Shown one piece after another: positions 16,811-27,130 of a stretch of DNA of 64,000 nucleotides; positions within the stretch are counted from its first letter, which is position 1; each line of letters opens with the position of its first letter. This DNA is from CBDCUW01 sp963734865 (GTDB lineage: Bacteria; Planctomycetota; Planctomycetia; Pirellulales; Pirellulaceae): contig CAVTIV010000004.1 in assembly GCA_963734865.1 (NCBI GenBank), forward strand, positions 292,717-356,716, in the 5' to 3' direction. The position numbers and the translations under genes were made by a program. The notes under the pieces were generated by a model. It did no database searches and was not told where the DNA came from. It saw only the letters and a program-made list of their open reading frames with translations.

Positions 16811-17290
16811 TTAGGAATTTCGACGAATCATTCTCAGGAATTCGCTGGGCACGTCGTCTCGCGCGGATGCCGGAATTCGAGTCAGCTCGGTAATTTCAAA
16901 TGAATTCAGGTCGATTTCCAGCCGAGTGTCTCCCTGGACCCCCGACCAGACTCGCGTCAGCCACAACTGACCACATTGGGGCAGCAGTTGCCGGTAAATT
17001 TCTGCCCCGCCGACGACAAATGCCCGACCCGATCGAGCCAGCGCAACGGCCTGCTGGGGGCTGCCAGCTCTCTGGACACCCTCGGCAGACCACTGGGGGC
17101 TGCGGGTGATCACGATCGTGCTGCGCCCGGGAAGGGGGCGTCCGATCGAGTCATAGGTGCGGCGACCCATGATCAGCACGCCACCCATCGTCAGCCGTTT
17201 GAAGCGTCGCAGGTCGCTGCTCAGTCGCCACGGCATGTCGCCATCACGGCCGATCACGCCACTGGGAGTCATCGCGACCACGGCGGTCAA
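16811..17290 (-). CDS. folA: Dihydrofolate reductase
   Basis: The conserved protein begins LTAVVAMTPSGVIGRDGDMP, followed by WRLSSDLRRFKRLTMGGVLI, MGRRTYDSIGRPLPGRSTIV and VVGGAEIYRQLLPQC, all dihydrofolate reductase signatures. It reduces dihydrofolate to tetrahydrofolate with NADPH, regenerating the cofactor oxidised by ThyA. The likely start is the TTG at 17290 (160 residues) just after the thyA stop, but no ribosome-binding site is visible. The frame is open upstream to an ATG at 17371 inside thyA. A 14-bp direct duplication (ggtttgctgggcac/ggtttgctgggtca, 17291-17318) fills the short thyA-folA gap and may have displaced the original start. The pair is evidently an operon. Confidence 0.9.
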   Translation of the reverse strand: MTAVVAMTPSGVIGRDGDMPWRLSSDLRRFKRLTMGGVLIMGRRTYDSIGRPLPGRSTIVITRSPQWSAEGVQRAGSPQQAVALARSGRAFVVGGAEIYRQLLPQCGQLWLTRVWSGVQGDTRLEIDLNSFEITELTRIPASARDDVPSEFLRMIRRNS

Positions 17291-17330
17291 GGTTTGCTGG
17301 GCACGGTTTGCTGGGTCAAGGTTTCGCCGC

Positions 17331-18126
17331 TCAGACCGCCACCGGTGCCTTGATCCGCGGGTGCGGATCATACTCGATCAACTGAAAGTCCTCGAATTGG
17401 AATCCATCGACCGATTCGGGGTTGGACGTGATGTTCATCGTCGGCAGCGGTCTGGGATGCCGAGAGAGTTGTTCGCGCGCCTGCTCGAAGTGGTTGCGAT
17501 AGAGGTGTAGATCACCGAAGGTGTGGACGAAATCCCCCGGCTTGCAGCCCGGTCACCCGGGCCATCATCATCGTCAGCAACGCATAACTTGCGATGTTGA
17601 ACGGGACACCAAGAAACAGGTCGGCGCTACGCTGATACATCTGGCAAGACAAACGATCACCGGCCACGTAAAACTGAAAAAGCAAATGGCAGGGTGGCAG
17701 TTTCATCTTCGGGACATCGGCAACGTTCCAGGCCGACACGATGAGCCGACGCGACTTGGGGTTGTTGCGAATCTCGTTCTGCACATCGGCGATTTGGTCG
17801 ATGGTCTCGCCGCCGGGGGCCTGCCAAGATCGCCATTGGTGGCCATACACCGGCCCCAAGTTCCCCTCTCCGTCGGCCCATTCGTCCCAAATCTTCACTC
17901 CCTTTTCTTTCAGCCAGCTGACATTGGTGTCGCCGCGAAGGAACCACAGCAATTCGTAAATCACCGAGCGGATATGAATCTCTTTGGTCGTTAGCAGCGG
18001 GAAGCCTTCTGCCAAATCGAAACGAATCTGACGACCGAACAGGCCGCGCGTGCCAACACCGGTTCGATCCTCGCGATCGATCCCGTGGCTGAGAACTTCG
18101 TCAAGTAGTTGAAGGTAGGTACGCAT
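17331..18126 (-). CDS. thyA: Thymidylate synthase (one frameshift)
   Basis: The ATG at 18126 begins MRTYLQLLDEVLSHGIDRED. Typical blocks are RTGVGTRGLFGRQIRFDL, FPLLTTKEIHIRSVIYELLW, GPVYGHQWRSW, KLPPCHLLFQFYV with the catalytic Cys, and CQMYQRSADLFLGVPFNIAS. The frame breaks after GLQAG at 17534-17538, where a run of five C (GGGGG on the coding strand) is one base too long. Beyond it the protein continues DFVHTFGDLHLYRNHFEQAR and ends IEYDPHPRIKAPVAV at 17331. Corrected length is 264 residues, the same as the E. coli enzyme. It makes dTMP from dUMP using methylene-tetrahydrofolate and lies upstream of folA. Confidence 0.95.
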
Positions 18127-18356
18127 CAGCAGGTACGCAGTGGTGTTGGCGTGGATTGGAACGCGGCGGATGAAACCGATCGTTGCACGCGATACAGCTT
18201 AGCCGACAGTGCCGGTTCATTGGGAAAAGGTGTTGCGATTTCCTGCCGCTGTTGCCCGCGGTCGGCTTCCTTGAAGGTCAGCGAACAAAACCAGCATCAG
18301 CGAACAACATTGCCATCACTGAACCTGGTAGTCACCGTCACTTTCGGGGATCGGTG

Positions 18357-19019
18357 TCACCGATGCCAGTCGATTGTCCAGTGACGATCACTCGTCATTT
18401 GAACGTGCTTGGCAGCGATGCCAAGGCCCCCCGCCAACTGGCGAGCCTCATCGATCGTCAACGCGGCGTGCAGTGATTGTCGAAACAGTTGTTGAGCGTG
18501 CAGATTTTCGTCCTTAGCGTAGCTGGCGACGAGTTGCTCGACCTGCGGATGCGAATCGGGCCGGGCGAGATCACGAACGAAGATTCGGCCAGTCGGTCGA
18601 ACGAGTCGTTGGCACGTCTGCAGGCCGACGAGCGGATTGGCCAGATGGTGAATCAGGCTATTGCTGATCACGGTATCGGCCATGGCGTCGTCGAAATCGC
18701 CCATCTCGCTGGCGTCAGCATGTTGCAGCATGATTCGGTCGATCATGCCGGCGATGTCGATCTCGCGTTTTGCGATTTCGAGCATCTCGATTTCCGAGTC
18801 GATTGCCATCACAGTGATCGTTTCGTCGCGGCGGCACAGTTCGATCGGAATTTGCGCCGGGCCACAGCCGAGATCGATCACCTGTGGACCGACGTCGCCG
18901 CCGGCGATCAGATCATCAACGAACACCCGGTTCACGACGGAATGGTCCATCGCCTGGTACTCTTTCGCCTCTTGCAGGGGCGTGAATGTTGGCGGCTCGA
19001 GCGTGCGTGGCAGTGACAA
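18357..19019 (-). CDS. Class I SAM-dependent methyltransferase
   Basis: The product has up to 220 residues from a TTG at 19019, or fewer from the ATG at 18950. The Rossmann SAM-binding motif is QVIDLGCGPAQIPIELCRRD, followed by VMAIDSEIEMLEIAKREI, LQHADASEMGDFDDAMADTV (acidic loop and motif IV) and SNSLIHHLANP. The N-terminal AMDHSVVNRVFVDDLIAG is shared by a family of small planctomycete methyltransferases. The methyl acceptor is unknown. It lies upstream of thyA on the same strand, 230 bp away, with no clear functional link. Confidence 0.8.
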   Translation of the reverse strand: MSLPRTLEPPTFTPLQEAKEYQAMDHSVVNRVFVDDLIAGGDVGPQVIDLGCGPAQIPIELCRRDETITVMAIDSEIEMLEIAKREIDIAGMIDRIMLQHADASEMGDFDDAMADTVISNSLIHHLANPLVGLQTCQRLVRPTGRIFVRDLARPDSHPQVEQLVASYAKDENLHAQQLFRQSLHAALTIDEARQLAGGLGIAAKHVQMTSDRHWTIDWHR

Positions 19020-19299
19020 GGCGAATCGGATCCTGTTGAGAAATGGAAATGGGAATGGTCGGCTGGTTGCGGTGGCCGCCTCGACGGGTGTGTTGTACCC
19101 GTTTTGGGGCGATTGTCATGGTCCGGCGCCCTCGAGCATGTTCGCAATCCATCCCCCCGGTGGGTGATTTGTGTGCGAGGTTCACCCCTCGGGTTCGCAA
19201 TTGGGGTCGCTCTTTTGCCAACGAGACATTCTTCTTCTAAGATGTGCCGATCCTGGTACGTTCCTGCCCCTCGAAAGCCCACCCCCGAGAAAGACCACC

Positions 19300-20337
19300 A
19301 TGCGTGTCGCCCGATTCGGTATCGTTGCTGTTATCGCCCTTGCCTGCTTGATCACAGCCGGATTGAAAGTCAGTGATCCGCCGGGCATGCAAATGAAAAC
19401 GTTTGCAGATGCATTTCTTGGTACGCTGGACGAGAAACAGAAGTCGGTCGCGTTGATGCCCTATGACACTCCCCAACGTGTCGATTGGCATTTCATTCCC
19501 AAAAAGTCTCGCAAGGGTCTGGTGATGCGGGAAATGAACACGGCCCAGCGCACCGCCGCGTTGCGTTTGGTTCGGGCCGCGTTGAGCGAAGCGGGATATG
19601 CCAAAACCAGCAAGATCATGATGCTGGAAGGGGTGCTCCGCCAGTTGGAGGGTCCGGATCGCACCTGGGAGCGTGACCCGAACAAATACTACATCACCAT
19701 TTTCGGCACTCCAAGCGACTCGGACGCTTGGGGATTGAGCTTCGAGGGGCACCACGTGTCGCTGAATTTCGTCTGCCGCGGCGGCGCGATCGTCGATAGC
19801 ACGCCGCAGTTTTTTGCAGCCAACCCAGCGACGATCATGACGGAGGTCGAAGGCCCCTTGGGGAAAGGCACACGGGTGTTGCGACAGGAAGAGGATCTCG
19901 CCTTTGAGTTGGTGAACTCGCTCAAGGAAGATCAACTCGGGAAGGCAAAAATTGCCGACGAGCCGCTCGCGGAAATCCGCTTTGCCGGTGAACCACAGCC
20001 AAAGGTTGGCGATCCCGAAGGCGTTCCCTACAGCGCGCTATCGCCCAAGCAGCGAGAATTGCTGCAGAAGTTGGTATCGGTCTACATCGAAGCGGCGCCC
20101 GAAAACGTTGCCCAATCGCGTCTGGAGCTAATTGAGCAGGATGGTTGGAACAATGTCCACTTTGCCTGGGCGGGCGCGACCAAGCCGGGAATCGGCCATT
20201 ACTATCGCGTGCGAGGCAAGGGATTTTTGATCGAGTTTGTCAACACGCAAGCCGATGCGGCAGGCAATCCGGCCAACCATATTCACAGCGTTTGGCGCGA
20301 CCTGAGGGGTGACTTTGACTTGCCAGCTGCCCAATAA
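19300..20337 (+). CDS. DUF3500 family exported protein
   Basis: The ATG at 19300 follows ccgagaaagaccacc and gives 345 residues beginning with a signal peptide (MRVARFGIVAVIALACLITAG). The DUF3500 pattern includes LDEKQKSVALMPYDTPQRVD, WHFIPKKSRKGLVMREMNT, YYITIFGTPSDSDAWGLSFE, GHHVSLNF and, near the end, WAGATKPGIGHYYRVRG then FLIEFVNTQ. The biochemical role of the family is unknown. The last six codons and the stop form the first copy of a 17-bp tandem repeat that extends into the intergenic DNA. Located just upstream of a small hypothetical gene and an M28 peptidase on the same strand. Confidence 0.85.
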   Translation: MRVARFGIVAVIALACLITAGLKVSDPPGMQMKTFADAFLGTLDEKQKSVALMPYDTPQRVDWHFIPKKSRKGLVMREMNTAQRTAALRLVRAALSEAGYAKTSKIMMLEGVLRQLEGPDRTWERDPNKYYITIFGTPSDSDAWGLSFEGHHVSLNFVCRGGAIVDSTPQFFAANPATIMTEVEGPLGKGTRVLRQEEDLAFELVNSLKEDQLGKAKIADEPLAEIRFAGEPQPKVGDPEGVPYSALSPKQRELLQKLVSVYIEAAPENVAQSRLELIEQDGWNNVHFAWAGATKPGIGHYYRVRGKGFLIEFVNTQADAAGNPANHIHSVWRDLRGDFDLPAAQ

Positions 20338-20371
20338 TGCCAGCTGCCCAATAATGCCAGCTGCCCAATAA
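20321..20371. repeat. Three exact 17-bp tandem copies spanning a stop codon
   Basis: The unit tgccagctgcccaataa occurs at 20321-20337, 20338-20354 and 20355-20371 without a mismatch, followed by tgc. The first copy encodes the end of the DUF3500 protein (PAAQ and stop). The extra copies lie after the stop and so do not change the protein. Exact identity suggests recent slippage or duplication. Confidence 0.95.
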
Positions 20372-20452
20372 TGCTTGCCGAGAGCGTTGGCCACGAGCAG
20401 GTCGCGCGAACGACTGTGGCATGTTGCGCCGATTGCCGTAGGAGCGATATCT

Positions 20453-20878
20453 GTGCTGGAATGGATCAGGCATCTTCGTCAGCGATGGGACGACTGGTGC
20501 GGTGACCGCGAGATGGAGCTGTCGATTCGCAAACAGCTGACGATCAATGGCTATTACGGCGGTACGGCACGGCTTCGTAACGTCCGGTTGGTCGCCGTCC
20601 AACGGCCCGGATGGCTGCAGGTTTTTCGTTTCGAGGCGACCGTGCGAGTCATTCACAAGACCGTCGAAGACGATATTCCCGACCCCCAGGCCGAATATCA
20701 GGAAGTTTACGGGTTGGTTCGTGACGACATCCGTCACAAAATCAATGTGGTACGAGTGTTCGAGTCCGACGAAGATCGGTATTTGCTCTTTCATCAATGG
20801 AGCGACGGTTTGATCTGTCTTCGCGGGGCGCACGGATTGAAGACTCACAGCAACGCTAGTTCACCAACGGACGGATGA
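20453..20878 (+). CDS. Hypothetical protein
   Basis: A GTG at 20453 with taggagcgatatct upstream is the best start, giving 141 residues (VLEWIRHLRQRWDDWCGDRE). Coding looks real: mixed charge, no low complexity, and the stop overlaps the start of the next gene (ATGA at 20875). Phrases such as QLTINGYYGGTARLRNVRLV and LQVFRFEATVRVIHKTVEDD suggest a beta-rich cytoplasmic domain. I do not recognise a family. The overlap implies translation coupled to the M28 peptidase downstream. Confidence 0.6.
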   Translation: MLEWIRHLRQRWDDWCGDREMELSIRKQLTINGYYGGTARLRNVRLVAVQRPGWLQVFRFEATVRVIHKTVEDDIPDPQAEYQEVYGLVRDDIRHKINVVRVFESDEDRYLLFHQWSDGLICLRGAHGLKTHSNASSPTDG

Positions 20879-23800
20879 TGTCGATCAACTTTTGCAAAAC
20901 GTTTTTAACACTCGCCTTCGCGATTTGCCTGCTGACTTGCGGCGGTCAAGGATTGGGTGCCGATCCGCCTGACATCAAGGTGGTTCCGCGAATCAAGCTG
21001 GAATCACGCGGCGACGGCGACGCGAAACCGGCCCCCGTCGCTGCGCTGGCAACCGATGGCCCTTCGTCGCTGCGAGAACGTGGCAACGTCAAGATTCTGA
21101 CGAAGGAAGAACTCGAAGAGTCCGCGGCGAAGGAAAAGGCTGTTGCCGAAAAAGCCGCCGCCGAAAAGGCCGAGGCCGCTCGTCTGGAGTCGCGACTGGT
21201 CAGCGATGTGCATCAGATCACCTTTGAGGGGCGGCGTGCGGGCGAGGGATATTTCAGCGCCGACGGAACGCGAATGGTCTTTCAAAGCGAGCGAGATCCG
21301 GCCAACCCGTTCTATCAAATCTATGTGACCGATTTAGAAACCGGTGACATCGAGAAGGTCTCGCCGGGTCAGGGGAAGACCACCTGTGCCTGGATCCATC
21401 CCAGCGGGAATCGTGTTCTGTTTGCCAGCACGCAAGACGATCCCGCAGCGGTTGAGAAACAGAGAGCGGAGATCGAACTGCGGGAGAGCGGACAACAACG
21501 ACGGTATGCGTGGGATTACGACGAGAACTTCGAGATTTACTCGCGTGATTTGCAATCGGGCCAGTACACCAGGCTGACCAACGCCAGGGGATACGACGCC
21601 GAGGGAAGCTACAGTCCGGACGGCAAACAGATCGTATTTGCCTCCAATCGTGGTGCCTACTCGAGACCGTTGAGCGAGCGTGAACAGCAGCAGTTCGAGA
21701 TCGATCCCGCGTTCATGATCGACATCTACATCATGAATGCCGATGGAACGAATGTCCGCCAGTTGACCGATGTTGCCGGCTACGACGGCGGGCCCTTCTT
21801 TTCGCCGGACGGGTCGCGGATCTGTTGGCGGCGTTTTTCCGAGGATGGTGCAACAGCCGAGGTCTACACGATGAAGACCGATGGCAGCGACGTGAAACGA
21901 TTGACCAACATCGGAGCGATGAGTTGGGCACCCTATTATCATCCCAGTGGTGACTACCTGATCTTCACCACCAATAAACATGGGTTCGCAAATTTCGAGC
22001 TGTATTTGGTGCGTGCCGACGGCCAAGGTGAGCCGGTACGGGTGACCTACACCGACGGATTCGACGGGTTGCCCGTTTTCCTTCCCGATGGCGAACGATT
22101 GTCGTGGACATCCAATCGCACCAAGGAAAAACGTTCGCAGATCTTCATGGGGAAATGGAACGACGCCGAGGCGCGTCGTCTGCTTGGCATTTCGTCGGGT
22201 GATCTGGCCGACCGCAGTGCGGCGCTGGCGGCTGCCGAAGATTCCACGCCCGAGTTTTCTCCAGCCGATATCGGTCGACATGTCGATTATCTGACACGGC
22301 CGGAGCTCGGTGGTCGGTTGACCGGAACCGAAGGGGAAAAACGTGCCACCGCCTACGTCGCTGCCTATTTACAGAGTTTGGGATTCGAGCCGGCCGGCGA
22401 GAATTCTAGCTATTACCAGTCGTTTGAGTTTCCGGCAGGTTCGACGCTGACCTCTGACAACGAGATGTTGGTCGCGGGACGGAAGTTGGTGCTCGACCGA
22501 CAATGGCGGCCGCTGACGTTCTCGCGAGACGGGCAGACCGCCGCCGGGCCGGTGGTGTTTGCCGGCTATGGAATGCAGGTGCCCGGTAGCGACGATCGTG
22601 AAGAGTACGACAGCTATGTGCACCTGGATGTGAGTGACAAGTGGGTGCTGGTGCTCCGCGACCTGCCGCAAGAAATCAAGCCCGAGCGTCGCCAGCAATT
22701 GGCGATCTACAGTTCGCCGCGTCGAAAAGCGACCGTGGCCCGCGACCTGGGAGCACGGGGAATCATTTTCGTCGCCGGGCCGACCAGCAAGGTCAAGAAC
22801 CAGCTGATTCGGTTTGATCGCGATGCGGCGCAAGCGAGTGTCAGTATCGGTGCGGTTTCGATCACGAACGAAGTGGCCGCGGAGATGTTCAAAAGAGCGG
22901 ACAAGGATCTCGCGAAGACACAGGCCGCTTTGGATGACGGTTCGATGCAGATGGGATTCGAGCTGTCGGGCGTGGAGCTGACCGCGACCGTTGGAATCAA
23001 GCGAAACACCGGGACGGGACGGAACGTCATCGCACGTCTGCCGGCGGGCGAACAAGCCGACTTTGATACGCCGGTCGTGATCGTTGGCGCGCACATCGAT
23101 CATCTCGGTCGTGGCGGCGGTAGCAACAGTTTGGCCAAGGAGGAGGAGAGCGACCAGATCCATGTCGGTGCCGACGACAACGCCAGTGGCGTCGCGGCAA
23201 TGCTAGAAATCGCCCAGTACTTGGCGGCTGAAAAAGCGGCCGGTCGACTCCATGGAAAACGTGACCTGTTGATCGCGGCTTGGAGCGGTGAAGAGTTGGG
23301 TCTGTTCGGTTCGCAGGCATTTGTGCAATCGTTTTACAATCTCTATCCCGATGCCCCTCACGATTCCACGAGTGGCACGATTCCACGCATGTGCACGATT
23401 CCACGAGTGCGGATGCCTCGACGAGCGTCATTCCACCGGCGAACGCCGCCGTCGCGCTCGCTCACGGAACGTCGACAGATGCCCAGTCGCTCAACGCAGC
23501 GATAGCCGGCTATCTGAATCTGGACATGGTCGGTCGGTTGAGGGAGAAGTTGATCATCCAGGGGATCGGTTCGTCGCCAGGTTTTGCCGGCGACGTCCAG
23601 CGACGCAATGTCCCCGTTGGGCTCGACTTGCAGCTCGACAAAACCAGTACTCGGCTGCCCACCGACGCCTCGGCGTTTGTTGCTCGAGGGGTGCCGATCC
23701 TGTCGGCCTTCACCGGTGCTCACGAGGACTATCACACCCCGCGGGATACGCCGGAAAAACTGAATTATGAAGGCGCGGCCAAGATCTCTCGTTTGTTCGC

Positions 23801-24161
23801 GTTGATCGCGCGCGGGTTGCTGACCAGCAGCGAGCTGCCAAAGTTTGAGCTGGATGAGGGTGAGCGGCGCGAGGAAGTACCGCGGGCCAGGCTGACCGCC
23901 TATTTGGGCACGGTCCCCGATTATGCCGCCGGCGACGTGAAGGGATTGAAGCTCAGTGGTGTTGCGGGCGAGGGGCCGGCGGCCAAAGCGGGAGTTGCCG
24001 GGGGGGATATCATCGTCAAATTGGCGGGCCGCAAGATCGAGGATATCTACGATTATACCTATGCGATTGAAGCTCTGAAGATCGGTGAGGAAGTTGAAAT
24101 CGTGGTAAAACGCGGTGACAAAACTGTCTCGCTGAAAATCACGCCCGCGGCCCGGGAATAG
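20875..24161 (+). CDS. Exported M28 aminopeptidase with N-terminal beta-propeller and C-terminal PDZ (disrupted by a tandem duplication)
   Basis: A signal peptide (residues 1-29) is followed by a coiled Lys/Glu/Ala stretch (GILTKEELEESAAKEKAVAE-like) and a TolB-type beta-propeller at about 110-450 with repeated SPDGKQIVFASNRGAY-like blades. A PA-like insert (AGPVVFAGYGMQVPG) lies inside the M28 zinc peptidase: HIDHLG near 740, GADDNASGVAAMLEIA near 767, SGEELGLFGS near 804. At 23394 a 35-bp tandem duplication shifts the frame, and the first frame ends at 23505. The remaining ligands are in the next frame: GYLNLDMVG and HEDYHTPRDTPEKLN. A PDZ domain follows (AAKAGVAGGDIIVKLAGRKI), ending at 24161. 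Without the duplication the protein would be about 1080 residues. Probably an extracytoplasmic aminopeptidase. Confidence 0.8.
23359..23411. repeat. 17/18-bp tandem copies that shift the M28 peptidase frame
   Basis: Copies of cacgattccacg start at 23359, 23376 and 23394. Copies one and three share cacgattccacgagtg; copy two differs at its end. The first-to-third offset is 35 bp, which is not a multiple of three. Removing 35 bp restores one continuous reading frame (DAPHDSTSADASTSVIPPAN). Confidence 0.85.
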
Positions 24162-24362
24162 CAAAGCAAGATGATCCTGCGCAGAGCGAATGGTCCCATA
24201 GTTGCGTTGTCATTCGATTCGGGCGGTGCGAACTGCCGTTTTGGCTTGTTTCGTCGCAGTGGCTTGCAGCGGCCGTTTTCGCTGCGAACCGGGGCGCGCG
24301 GAATCGGCCTTAGGATTCATCGAAATCTTCAATTTCCTCCAACTCAAGTGAAGTAAGAGACC

Positions 24363-25031
24363 ATGATTTTTGACCCGATGTATTTTCTGTTCATCGGACC
24401 TCCGCTGCTGTTGGGACTCTATGCGCAGTGGAGAGTCAAAAGCACGTTTGCAAGCATGAGTGAAGTGCCTGCGCGGATGAGCGGCGCGCAAGCTGCGCGG
24501 CAGATGTTGGATTCCGACGGTTTGCAATCGGTGGCCATCGAACAGGTCCCAGGCCACCTGAGCGACCACTATGATCCGCGGACGCGAGTCTTGCGGCTCA
24601 GTCAGGATGTCTACAACGGTCGATCGATGGCTGCCGTGGGTGTCGCCTGCCATGAAGCGGGTCATGCGTTTCAGCACGCGAAAAATTATGCACCGTTGAA
24701 GATTCGCAACATGGCGGTTCCGGCAGCCAGCTTCGGCAGCGGCATTGGGCTCAATTTGGCGTTTATCGGGTTGATCTTTCAGTTCCAGCCGTTGTTGCTG
24801 TTGGGAATCATCCTGTTCTCGGGAGTGGTCTTCTTCCAGGTAATCAACTTGCCCGTTGAATTCGACGCCAGCGCGGGGGCGCGGCGTCATTTGGTCGAGC
24901 ACGGTCTGATCGCCGAGCGGGAGGAACCGTACGTCGCAAAGGTGCTCAATGCCGCCGCGTTGACCTATGTTGCCGGCACGCTGCAAGCGATCATGACGTT
25001 GGTCTACTTGATCGTCCGTTCCCGAAATTAG
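24363..25031 (+). CDS. Membrane zinc metallopeptidase, YugP type (Zn_peptidase_2)
   Basis: The 222-residue protein starts at the ATG in agagaccATG and begins with a membrane helix (MYFLFIGPPLLLGLYAQW). It then has a region conserved in the family (MSGAQAARQMLDSDGL, DHYDPRTRVLRLSQDVYNG) and the metal site HEAGH beginning at residue 97 (VACHEAGHAFQHA). Two further hydrophobic segments (about 135-170) and a final one at the C-terminus complete the layout, with INLPVEFDASAGARR between them. The substrate is unknown. It lies 21 bp upstream of the YjhG-type dehydratase. Confidence 0.85.
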   Translation: MIFDPMYFLFIGPPLLLGLYAQWRVKSTFASMSEVPARMSGAQAARQMLDSDGLQSVAIEQVPGHLSDHYDPRTRVLRLSQDVYNGRSMAAVGVACHEAGHAFQHAKNYAPLKIRNMAVPAASFGSGIGLNLAFIGLIFQFQPLLLLGIILFSGVVFFQVINLPVEFDASAGARRHLVEHGLIAEREEPYVAKVLNAAALTYVAGTLQAIMTLVYLIVRSRN

Positions 25032-25052
25032 TTAGCGAACCGCGAAGACTCC

Positions 25053-27023
25053 ATGCTTGATTACTTTGCCGCGCTCTCGGACCCCTCGTCGCTTCGCACC
25101 GCCGCCGAGGGGCCCTCGGGCAAGCTGCCGCTGAGCGACGAGATCCTTCGCAATTGGAGCAGCGGGGATATTTTCGGGTTGACCCAGAGTGTCGGAATGG
25201 GATTCGATCCCCGTCGTGTGTTGGGGGATCAGTATCTGATTCTCAGCACGCAAGGTGGCGTCCGACAGCCCGATGGATCGCCGATTGCCTTGGGATACCA
25301 CACCGGTCATTGGGAAGTTGGCTTGTTGGTTCAAGCGGCGGCCGAGCAGATCACGGCCGACGACGGAGTGCCATTCGCCGCCTTTTGCAGCGATCCCTGT
25401 GACGGTCGCAGTCAGGGGACCGCTGGGATGTTCGATTCGCTGCCCTATCGCAACGACGCGGCGATCGTGATGCGCCGGCTGATTCGATCGTTGCCCCGTC
25501 GCAAAGGCGTGATCGGGATCGCGACCTGCGACAAGGGATTGCCGGCGATGATGATGGCGCTGGCCGGTTGCGGCGATTTGGCCAACGTGCTGGTGCCGGG
25601 CGGTGTAACGTTGCCGCCGACCGTGGGTGAAGATGCGGGAAAAGTGCAAACGATTGGCGCGCGGTACAGTCGCGGCGAAATGACTTTAGAGGAAGCATCG
25701 CTGGAAGGCTGTCGCGCCTGCGGGACGCCGGGGGCGGCTGTCAATTTCTTGGGACTGCGGCGACCAGCCAAGTCGTTGCCGAGGCGTTGGGGATGACGGT
25801 TCCCCATGCGGCGCTGGCGCCGAGCGGCCAACCGATCTGGACTCAGCTTGCCAGAGATTCGGCGGACACGTCGCGGGCGATGGTCGTGCGCGGGCAAACC
25901 TTCCGCGACGTGTTGACCGATGACGCGATCTATAACGCGATGTTGGTGCACGCTGCCGTTGGCGGCAGCACCAATTTGCTGTTGCATATCCCCGCGATCG
26001 CCGCCGCGGCGGGACTGAAACGCCCGGATGCTGCCGCGTTCCGTGATGTGAACAAACTGGTACCGCGTTTTGTCGACTGTTTGCCCAACGGGCCGATCGG
26101 GCATCCGACGGTCCGTTTGTTTTTAGCCGGTGGTGTACCCGAAGTCGCCTGGCATTTACGCGAGCTGGGGTTACTGCGAGCCGAGCAGCTGACGGTCAGC
26201 GGGATGACGTGGAACGAACTGCTTGATCGCTGGCAGACCAGCGACCGGCGTGAGGTCTGTCGTGAGCGGTTGGCGGTCGCCGATGATGTCGATCCCGACG
26301 AAGTGATCATTCCTCCTGCCGAGGCGAATCGCGCGGGGAATGACCAGCACGGTTTGTTTTCCATCGGGAAACCTTTGTCCCGAAGGGTCGGTGATCAAGG
26401 CGACGTCGATCGATCCGTCGGTGATTGACGACGATGACGTGTATCGCAAACGAGGTCCCGCGAGGGTGTTTACGACGGAACGGTCGGCGATCGCGGCGAT
26501 CAAGGGCCAGAGCGAGCCACCGCTCAAAGCGGGCGATGTGATTCTGTTGATCGGCCGCGGTCCGCTGGGATGCGGCATGGAAGAGACGTATCAGATCACC
26601 TCGGCGCTGAAATACCTTTCGTTTGGCAAGGACATCGCGTTGGTGACCGATGCCCGTTTTTCCGGCGTCAGCACCGGCGCCTGCATTGGTCATGTCGGCC
26701 CCGAAGCTCTGGCAGGTGGACCGATCGCCAAGGTACGCGACGGCGACATCGTCGAAATCGAGGTCGATCGACAGTCGCTTACCGGTCGCGTCGATTTGGT
26801 CGACACGGCCGAGGGTTTGCCCGAGGGCGTGACAATCGACGAGTTGCTCCGGACACGGGAGGACCACCCGGACCTGATGGTCGAGCCCGAGTTACCCGAT
26901 GATACGCGGCTTTGGGCGGCATTGCAGCAGGTCGGCGGCGGCGCATGGGGCGGCTGCGTTTACGACGTGGACGAGATCGTTGAGACGCTTCAAGCGGGCC
27001 TTAAGGCGAGGCAGCGGCGGTAA
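25053..27023 (+). CDS. YjhG/YagF-type sugar-acid dehydratase (IlvD/Edd family), two frameshifts
   Basis: Three frames join to about 656 residues. The first gives LPLSDEILRNWSSGDIFGLT, LILSTQGGVRQPDGSPIALG, HTGHWEVGLLVQAAAEQI, FCSDPCDGRSQGTAGMFDSL and ATCDKGLPAMMMAL. After about 25751 (a G missing in GGG) the next continues GMTVPHAALAPSGQPIW and GGSTNLLLHIPAIAAAAGL. After about 26337 the third continues STVCFPSGNLCPEGSVIKAT and FSGVSTGACIGHVGPEALAG. These blocks match the E. coli YjhG/YagF group of D-xylonate dehydratases better than amino-acid-pathway IlvD. Cys in DPCDG, TCDKG and GACIGH are Fe-S ligand candidates. Reaction: D-xylonate, or a related acid, to its 2-keto-3-deoxy form. Confidence 0.85.
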
Positions 27024-27130
27024 GTCTTGCCTTAGGCGGTGGCCCTTGCGATGCCACCGAACGCAGAGATAAACTCCAGGAGCTCGACAACAAGATATCC
27101 AAAATACCCAAAAACCCGAGGAAGCTCGTC

